11,658 nucleotides of DNA from Flavobacteriales bacterium (GTDB taxonomy: Bacteria > Bacteroidota > Bacteroidia > Flavobacteriales > Weeksellaceae): the NCBI GenBank assembly GCA_900770875.1, contig CAAGLV010000191.1:1-11658 (forward strand), read 5' to 3'. The notes under the pieces were generated by a model. It saw nothing but the letters and a program-made list of their open reading frames with translations, had not been told where the DNA came from and did not search any database. A program made the translations under genes and the position numbers. Within the stretch, counting starts at the first letter, position 1. Every line of letters starts with the position of its first letter. Shown piece by piece: positions 7,280 to 11,658 of the stretch.

Positions 7280-7290
7280 GCTCCATTTTT
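7261..7290. terminator. Bidirectional terminator: perfect 30-bp palindrome covering two convergent gene ends
   Basis: The left arm AAAAATGGAGCTTAA is followed by its exact reverse complement, with no unpaired loop base; the centre is between 7275 and 7276. On each strand the pattern is A-run, GGAGC-containing stem, then five T, as in an intrinsic terminator. Both stop codons lie inside it: TAA 7277-7279 for the GNAT gene and TAA 7272-7274 for the regulator on the minus strand. Confidence 0.85.
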
Positions 7291-8180
7291 ATTGATTCTT
7301 GATTTTCTAATTCATCATATAGATGATTTAAATCGAATATCTTTTTTATTTCTTTATCTTTTATTGAATTTAGACTAGTTTCTGTACCAATTAAAATCAT
7401 TTTTTCTTTATGATGATTTAATTCGTCGATGTATTTATCGTAAATATTTGAGTTTTCGTTTGTAGGAATATAAGTGATTAATAAATCTGGATTTAAATCT
7501 TTAATGGCTAGTTCGATGCTGTTTATAGACTGATTTGGACCAATATAGAATGTTTGAAAGCCTTTTTCTAACAATATTAGGTTAGAGAATAATAAACCAA
7601 TTTCATTAAACTCTCCTTCTGGTAAAAATAATAAGGCGTTATTTTTTTTATTAATATAATAGGCTGCACCATCTATTAAAGCATAAAATTTACGTTTCAA
7701 TAGATTTTTCATATAATAAAACTGAACAGGTTTTTCGTGTTCATCTTTTATCACATCATAAATCCTGTAGAGAAATGGATATAAAATAAATTCGTAAAAT
7801 TCTTTTCGAGAAAGTTTTTTAATTGTTGTATTAATGATGAAATTAAAACGAGTTTCGTTATATGTTAAACAAGATGCAACAAGTTGATTAATAATATCTT
7901 CATTTGTTTCTTTTTTAATTAAATCGGTTAACAATTCAATTTCAACTTTTGTTTGTAATTTTTCATCTTCCCAGGTACAAATTTCTTCAATTTTATATTT
8001 AGAATTAAGATGAAACAATGTAGCTATATTTAAAATTCGATGTAAATCGTTACTACTAAATTGATTTTTGATCTTTTTTTCGTCTAATTTAAATACGTTA
8101 TATTTTTTACTCCAAAAGTTTATTGTTTTATCTGGGAGCCTAGATAAATAGCTAAGTTGTTCGATAGTAAATCTGTTCAT
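7272..8180 (-). CDS. MerR-like transcriptional regulator with degenerate B12-binding domain (CarH/LitR-like)
   Basis: A 302-residue protein. Residues 4-70 form a MerR-type winged helix (FTIEQLSYLSRLPDKTINFWSKKYNVF, then SSNDLHRILNIATLF). The middle (~80-170) is helical as in the B12-capping domain of CarH-type repressors. Residues ~180-290 look like the Rossmann cobalamin-binding domain (ALLFLPEGEFNEIGLLFSN, then GFQTFYIG and LNPDLLITYIPT). In photosensory CarH the motif is E-x-H-x-x-G with a cobalt-ligating His; here it reads EFNEIG (190-195) with Asn192 at that position. The Wx9EH motif of the capping domain is also not recognisable. Cobalamin binding through the usual His is therefore unlikely. 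Related Bacteroidota regulators often sit with carotenoid genes, but none are nearby. A near -7 box (TATATTTA, 8201-8208) lies 20 nt before the ATG. Target genes unknown. Confidence 0.8.
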   Translation of the reverse strand: MNRFTIEQLSYLSRLPDKTINFWSKKYNVFKLDEKKIKNQFSSNDLHRILNIATLFHLNSKYKIEEICTWEDEKLQTKVEIELLTDLIKKETNEDIINQLVASCLTYNETRFNFIINTTIKKLSRKEFYEFILYPFLYRIYDVIKDEHEKPVQFYYMKNLLKRKFYALIDGAAYYINKKNNALLFLPEGEFNEIGLLFSNLILLEKGFQTFYIGPNQSINSIELAIKDLNPDLLITYIPTNENSNIYDKYIDELNHHKEKMILIGTETSLNSIKDKEIKKIFDLNHLYDELENQESIKMELN

Positions 8181-8200
8181 GTGTTTTTGTTGAGTTTAGC

Positions 8201-8208
8201 TAAATATA
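8201..8208 (-). promoter_or_regulatory. Possible -7 promoter element of the MerR-like regulator
   Basis: TATATTTA matches TAnnTTTG except for the last base and lies 20 nt before the regulator's ATG, the same spacing as the exact matches in this window. It falls just downstream of the glucosaminidase terminator, which argues that the regulator has its own promoter. Confidence 0.33.
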
Positions 8209-8210
8209 AT

Positions 8211-8242
8211 AAAAAAATCATCTAATTTTAGATGATTTTTTT
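8211..8242 (-). terminator. Intrinsic terminator of the glucosaminidase operon
   Basis: Two perfect 15-base arms (8211-8225 and 8228-8242) flank a TT loop; the core of the stem is ATCATCTAA/TTAGATGAT and the outer part is A7/T7. On the minus strand it begins one base after the glucosaminidase stop codon (8244-8246) and ends in seven T. It could work in both directions, but only minus-strand genes flank it. Confidence 0.85.
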
Positions 8243-8243
8243 G

Positions 8244-9323
8244 TTATCCTCTTTTTGATGTCAGTTTTATTCGTTGTCCTTCTTTAGGTAAATCACCAGG
8301 TTCCATATCGTTGTATTTGTATAAACTTTCTATTTTTACACCAAATTTTTGCGATATCGTATACATATCATCACCTGGTTGTGCATTATAATATTGCTGA
8401 TATCCTTTATTTTTCTTTTTATCAAAAAATACGATTTGTCCTTCTTTTAATTTCGTTCCTAATTTAATTTCGTTGTAACTAGCAAGTTCTGATGGCGCTT
8501 TTTTATAAAGTTTACCTAAAGAACCTAAAGTTTCGCCTGCTTCGGCTACAATATATGCAATGTTGTTAGGGTGTTTTTTTATACGTAATTGTGGATTTTC
8601 TTTTCTTTTTTCTATTGTAATGGTTGGTCTTTTTTCTTCGTTAGTATTACTAACGATATCAGTATTGATTTGTTGATTTGTAAATTGTTCTTTTGCTGCT
8701 GCTTTATTTAGGGCAATATCTTTTGTTGTATTACTATTATTACTTTTTGCTAAATATTTGTCTTGTTCGTTTCCGTATAATTGGAATAATTTGGTATAAA
8801 CTTCGTTGGGTTTAATGTAATCGAACTGGCTTAAATTATATTTTTCTATGCGCGAAATTAATTTAGATGCATACGAAGGGTCTGTTGCATAACCTGCTTT
8901 TTTTAAACCATGTGCCCATGCAACATAATCTGTTGATGCTAAATTAAAAAGTGATTTGTAATAAGGGCGTAAAGCTAAAAACTCGGAATGATCGCGGTAA
9001 CTTTCTTGCACCGAGTTGTATCCTCTAAAACATTCGCCTTTTGCATCATCATCATGATAAATGCGCGACTTGTGTAAAGGCCATTCGGTTTCGTTTTTGC
9101 ATTTAATTCCAAAATGATTATTAGCTTTTTCGGCTAAACGACTTTGTCCACCACCAGTTTCGAGCAAACCTTGCGCTAAAGTAATACTTGCAGGTACTTT
9201 ATAAAGTTGCATTTCTTCTACAGCTAAAATTGCATGTTTACGAATATAAGTGATGTCTTTACTCTCTTGTGCTTTCAAATTTACTGTAATAAACAAACTT
9301 GTTAAGAATAATAGTAATCTCAT
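8244..9323 (-). CDS. Secreted glucosaminidase (GH73) with two LysM domains
   Basis: Peptidoglycan hydrolase of 359 residues, expected to cut N-acetylglucosaminyl bonds in the cell wall, in the periplasm or outside. A Sec signal peptide (residues 1-19, MRLLLFLTSL... NLKAQ) is followed by a GH73-type domain at about 25-165. Signatures include AQGLLETGGGQSRLA with the likely catalytic E55, NNHFGIKC (68-75), SYRDHSEFL (108-116) and AWAHGLKKAGYATDPSYASKLI-type residues (135-156). A polar linker of ~80 residues leads to LysM 1 (~256-300, VAEAGETLGSLGKLY) and LysM 2 (~311-355, AQPGDDMYTISQKFG), which bind glycan chains. It is the last gene of a three-gene operon: its ATG overlaps the upstream stop in an ATGA. 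Likely role is cell-wall remodelling or daughter-cell separation. Confidence 0.9.
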   Translation of the reverse strand: MRLLLFLTSLFITVNLKAQESKDITYIRKHAILAVEEMQLYKVPASITLAQGLLETGGGQSRLAEKANNHFGIKCKNETEWPLHKSRIYHDDDAKGECFRGYNSVQESYRDHSEFLALRPYYKSLFNLASTDYVAWAHGLKKAGYATDPSYASKLISRIEKYNLSQFDYIKPNEVYTKLFQLYGNEQDKYLAKSNNSNTTKDIALNKAAAKEQFTNQQINTDIVSNTNEEKRPTITIEKRKENPQLRIKKHPNNIAYIVAEAGETLGSLGKLYKKAPSELASYNEIKLGTKLKEGQIVFFDKKKNKGYQQYYNAQPGDDMYTISQKFGVKIESLYKYNDMEPGDLPKEGQRIKLTSKRG

Positions 9324-10237
9324 TGTATAATCGTTTTTTGTTTTTTTATTCTCATTTTATTGATGCCATCAATACCTTGTAATCCGCCGGTATGTACAGC
9401 TAGTATTGCACTATTTGATTTAAAATAATCGGTTTTAATTAAATCGAATATTCCGTAAATCATTTTACCTGTATAGATAGGATCTAACTGAATTTGAGTT
9501 TCTTTTTTAAAATCGTTGATAAAGTTAATTAATTCGTCGTTAATTTTTCCATACCCGCCAAAATGATATTTATCTATTATTGTAAAATTTCTTTTATTGG
9601 TTAATTTACAAATTTCTTCAGAAAAAAAATCACTTTTTAACGCAGGAAATCCAATAATTTTTTGATTATTTTTAGCCGAGTTAATTATACCTGTTATTGT
9701 GCCAGCTGTACCAATTGCAGTTGTTATAAAATTATAATCATCGCATTGTGGATATAAAATTTCTTCGCAACCTTTAATGGCTAAATCGTTTGTTCCGCCT
9801 TCTGGAATAATATAATAATCAGGGTAATTAGCTTTTAATTGAGCTAAAAATTCGGCCGAATCTTTTAATCGATATTCTTCTCTCGAGATAAATTTAAATT
9901 CCATTCCTTGCGATTGAGCATAGTTTAAAGTAGTATTTTCTTCGATTAAATCTTTAATTTCTTCGCCTCTAATAATACCAATTACTTTTAATTGGTTAAG
10001 ATTTGCAGCAGCAGCAGTTGCGGCAATGTGGTTAGAAAATGCACCTCCAAAAGTAATCAGTTTAGTAAATCCTAATTCTTTTGCTTTAATAATATTGTAT
10101 TTTAATTTTCGGTATTTGTTACCCGAAATAGATTCGTGTATTAAATCTTCTCTTAAGATAGAAAGTTTGATATTTTTTTGTGTCAGTAATGGATGACTAA
10201 TTTTGTGTATAGGTGCTTTGTAATCAATCCAATTCAT
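9320..10237 (-). CDS. PLP-dependent D-cysteine desulfhydrase / ACC deaminase-like enzyme
   Basis: Fold-type II PLP enzyme of 305 residues, shorter than most ACC deaminases and DcyD proteins (about 325-340). The PLP lysine is K41 in SGNKYRKLKY, followed by GGAFSNHIAATA (64-75) with the Ser-Asn-His motif, EGGTN (146-150) and a phosphate-binding GTAGT loop (176-180). Two positions that separate activities are readable. ACC deaminase has Glu in the DPxYEGK motif and Leu in the HLGG motif. Here they are DPIYTGK (T257) and HTGG (T283), the pattern of D-cysteine desulfhydrases. The inferred reaction is D-cysteine to pyruvate, sulfide and ammonia, but the true substrate could be another D-amino acid. 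It overlaps both neighbours by ATGA, in an operon with a peptidoglycan hydrolase. Confidence 0.85.
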   Translation of the reverse strand: MNWIDYKAPIHKISHPLLTQKNIKLSILREDLIHESISGNKYRKLKYNIIKAKELGFTKLITFGGAFSNHIAATAAAANLNQLKVIGIIRGEEIKDLIEENTTLNYAQSQGMEFKFISREEYRLKDSAEFLAQLKANYPDYYIIPEGGTNDLAIKGCEEILYPQCDDYNFITTAIGTAGTITGIINSAKNNQKIIGFPALKSDFFSEEICKLTNKRNFTIIDKYHFGGYGKINDELINFINDFKKETQIQLDPIYTGKMIYGIFDLIKTDYFKSNSAILAVHTGGLQGIDGINKMRIKKQKTIIQ

Positions 10238-10566
10238 TTATAATAATTTTTAAAGCTAAAAGGTTTACGAGTTTTTAAATAATCTAAATTTGATTGATTT
10301 TGATAAGCTTCTCGCTCAAAACTAATGTTGATATATGCAAGATGAGCATTAAATTTATACTGAAATATTCTGTAAATATATTCTGTACTGTACAAGATAT
10401 AAAACGGAATTACAAATAATTCTCGTTGCTGATAAAGATGTATTTTTTCGTGATTAATTAATTGAGAATTTATTTTATCGTATTTATTTTTCAATAAAAT
10501 AAAAGGATAAATCGCCATACCAATAAATCTCTTTTTAAACAACCATGGAATTACAATGATGTACAT
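10234..10566 (-). CDS. Small membrane protein with HExxH motif (uncharacterised, possible metallopeptidase)
   Basis: A 110-residue protein conserved, as far as I recall, in Flavobacteriia without an assigned name. Residues 39-43 read H-E-K-I-H, a zinc-metallopeptidase-type HExxH. It is followed by a hydrophobic helix (51-60, FVIPFYILYS) and then SFEREAY (82-88), where E84 or E86 could be a third ligand, as in M48/M56-like peptidases. The N-terminal segment (IIVIPWLF... MAIYPFILL) is also hydrophobic, so the protein probably sits at the inner membrane. Such a small protein would be a minimal peptidase core, and the motif might instead be structural; activity is not shown. It is the first gene of the operon, with an exact -7 box 20 nt upstream, and its stop overlaps the PLP enzyme's start (ATGA). 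Confidence 0.72.
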   Translation of the reverse strand: MYIIVIPWLFKKRFIGMAIYPFILLKNKYDKINSQLINHEKIHLYQQRELFVIPFYILYSTEYIYRIFQYKFNAHLAYINISFEREAYQNQSNLDYLKTRKPFSFKNYYK

Positions 10567-10586
10567 TTAAAATTTATTTTACCATA

Positions 10587-10594
10587 CAAAGTTA
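10587..10594 (-). promoter_or_regulatory. Putative -7 promoter element of the HExxH/PLP enzyme/glucosaminidase operon
   Basis: TAACTTTG on the minus strand is an exact TAnnTTTG match ending 20 nt before the ATG at 10566. A TTTA about 20 nt further upstream could be a weak -33 element. It is the only exact -7 match in the divergent intergenic region on this strand. Confidence 0.5.
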
Positions 10595-10606
10595 ATGAAC
10601 ATTATT

Positions 10607-10614
10607 GAATTTTG
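10607..10614 (+). promoter_or_regulatory. Possible -7 promoter element of the DUF5522-DUF2911 operon
   Basis: GAATTTTG differs from TAnnTTTG at the first base and lies 26 nt before the DUF5522 start. It is weaker than the divergent minus-strand box at 10587-10594, from which it is separated by only 12 bp. Confidence 0.3.
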
Positions 10615-10640
10615 TAAATTAGTGCAATGGAGTTGAAGTT

Positions 10641-10811
10641 ATGAGTAAATTTGAAGAAGGAGATTATTATTTATCGCCCGAAGGTTACCGAGTTTTTACA
10701 GCGCAATATTTAAAAAAGAGAGGATATTGTTGTAAAAGTGGATGTAAACATTGCCCTTATGGGTTTGATAAAAAAACAGGTTTAATTAAAAAGAAAAATC
10801 AAAATAAATGA
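10641..10811 (+). CDS. DUF5522 small cysteine-rich protein
   Basis: A 56-residue gene, easily missed because of its length. After a short acidic N-terminus, residues 10-42 match the DUF5522 family: YLSPEGYRVFTAQYLKKRG, then YCCKSGCKHCPYGF. The cluster C30, C31, C35, C38 with H37 looks like a metal-binding or redox site; the biochemical role is not known to me. The C-terminus is lysine-rich. An in-frame stop at 10620-10622 limits the start, and ATG 10641 is the only ATG after it. The stop codon overlaps the DUF2911 start as ATGA (10808-10811), so the two are translationally coupled. A five-codon ATG reading frame (10627-10644) ends across this gene's own start. Confidence 0.88.
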   Translation: MSKFEEGDYYLSPEGYRVFTAQYLKKRGYCCKSGCKHCPYGFDKKTGLIKKKNQNK

Positions 10812-11542
10812 AATTAAAAATAACTTTTTTAGCCTTGTTAATGGCTGGTGCTTCGTTTGCGCAAATTCAGTTTCCGCAAGCAAGTTCTAAAGCTCAGGTG
10901 AATCAGAAAATTGGTTTAACAACAATAGAGGTCGATTATTTTAGGCCAAACCTTAACAATCGTACAGCTTTTGGTAGCGTGGTTCCTTTTGGAGAAGTTT
11001 GGCGTACAGGTGCAAATAACAATACGACTATAACTTTAGATACAGATGTTTTGGTAGAAGGTAAACCCTTATATAAAGGGAAATACGCTATTTACACAAT
11101 TCCTGTAGAAAAAGTTTGGGATGTTATTTTTTATAAAACGACAGACAATTGGGGTAATCCACAAAAATGGGACGAAAATAATATCGCATTAAAAGTAAAA
11201 GTACCTGCTTATAAAATTAATGATAAAGTAGAGTCTTTTACAATTGGTTTTGATGAGGTTAATACTAATAATGGTAAATTAACGTTTGCTTGGGATAATA
11301 CAAAAGCTGTGGCAACGATAGATGTACCTACAAAGCAATTAGTTGTACAAAGTATAGAATCGCAATTAAACGATCAGTCTTCTGCTCGCGATTTTTATGG
11401 AGCTGCAAATTATTATTTTACAAATAATTTAGATCTTAATAAAGCAAAACAGTGGATAAATAAAGCGATTGAAAAAGATCCTAAAGCACCACAACACTTT
11501 ATTGATTTGAAAAATAAAATTGATTTAGCAAGTAAAAAGTAA
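10808..11542 (+). CDS. Secreted DUF2911 domain protein
   Basis: A 244-residue exported protein with a clear Sec signal peptide (residues 1-19, MKLKITFLALLMAGASFAQ). Residues ~22-175 are a DUF2911 domain, a family common in Bacteroidota. Its signature is visible as VDYFRPNLNNRTAFG (42-56) and VPFGEVWRTGANNNTTI (59-75), followed by GKPLYKGKYAIYTIP (85-99). The last ~60 residues (FYGAANYYFTNNLDLNKAKQWINKAIEKDP) resemble a single TPR-like helical pair. The domain's biochemical function is unknown; a periplasmic or surface location is inferred from the signal peptide. It is coupled to the small DUF5522 gene by an ATGA overlap, although one product is predicted cytosolic and the other exported. A terminator follows directly. 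Confidence 0.9.
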   Translation: MKLKITFLALLMAGASFAQIQFPQASSKAQVNQKIGLTTIEVDYFRPNLNNRTAFGSVVPFGEVWRTGANNNTTITLDTDVLVEGKPLYKGKYAIYTIPVEKVWDVIFYKTTDNWGNPQKWDENNIALKVKVPAYKINDKVESFTIGFDEVNTNNGKLTFAWDNTKAVATIDVPTKQLVVQSIESQLNDQSSARDFYGAANYYFTNNLDLNKAKQWINKAIEKDPKAPQHFIDLKNKIDLASKK

Positions 11543-11550
11543 AAACAAAA

Positions 11551-11583
11551 AAAAAGCATAATCTGACTAAGTTTATGCTTTTT
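11551..11583 (+). terminator. Intrinsic terminator after the DUF2911 gene
   Basis: Arms AAAAAGCATAA (11551-11561) and TTATGCTTTTT (11573-11583) pair perfectly over 11 bases around an 11-base loop, ending in five T. It begins 8 nt after the DUF2911 stop codon. The GC content of the stem is low, so it may be of moderate strength. The A/T-symmetric arms could also stop a transcript arriving from the right. Confidence 0.75.
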
Positions 11584-11618
11584 AATGTTGTTTAAGTTAG
11601 AATTACTGAAGGTTTTGT

Positions 11619-11658
<40 letters not shown>

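Overview
The window reads as a piece of a Bacteroidota chromosome, most likely class Flavobacteriia; the genus cannot be settled from the sequence. It is strongly AT-rich, and start codons generally lack Shine-Dalgarno sequences. Seven transcription-unit starts carry a full or one-mismatch match to the Bacteroidota -7 promoter element TAnnTTTG about 17-30 nt upstream. Several families are typical of the group: an AddB-like PD-(D/E)XK nuclease, DUF5522, DUF2911, YwqK/MORN_2 repeat proteins and a MerR/B12-domain regulator. There is no sign of phage, plasmid, transposase, CRISPR or RNA genes.

Left block (1-6283, all on the minus strand): kbl (2-amino-3-ketobutyrate CoA ligase) comes first in transcription order and ends at a strong intrinsic terminator. 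A tandem pair of paralogous envelope MORN_2 proteins follows, one a lipoprotein and one secreted. Next are the 902-residue AddB-like nuclease and then a DAACS-family Na+/H+:dicarboxylate/amino-acid symporter whose C-terminus runs off the left edge.

Middle (6284-8242): a membrane-anchored GNAT acetyltransferase on the plus strand is divergent from kbl. It is convergent with, and overlaps by 8 bp, a MerR-like regulator carrying a degenerate cobalamin-binding domain. The overlap sits at the centre of a perfect 30-bp palindrome that supplies both stop codons and probably terminates transcription both ways.

Right block: 10566-8244 (minus) is a tight three-gene operon with ATGA overlaps. It encodes a small HExxH membrane protein, a D-cysteine desulfhydrase/ACC deaminase-like PLP enzyme, and a secreted GH73 glucosaminidase with two LysM domains. 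Divergently, 10641-11542 (plus) holds a 56-residue Cys-rich DUF5522 gene coupled by ATGA to a secreted DUF2911 protein, followed by a terminator. The window ends inside a (GTTA)n microsatellite of at least ten units.

Most of the content is housekeeping and cell envelope. No obvious multi-gene defence or biosynthetic system is visible. The points most worth checking are the palindromic shared gene end, the TM-GNAT fusion, the terminator abutting a start codon ahead of the MORN_2 pair, the cobalamin-site loss in the regulator, the HExxH mini-protein, and the GTTA repeat. No gene-free stretch exceeds 300 bases; the longest gap is 1076-1218.
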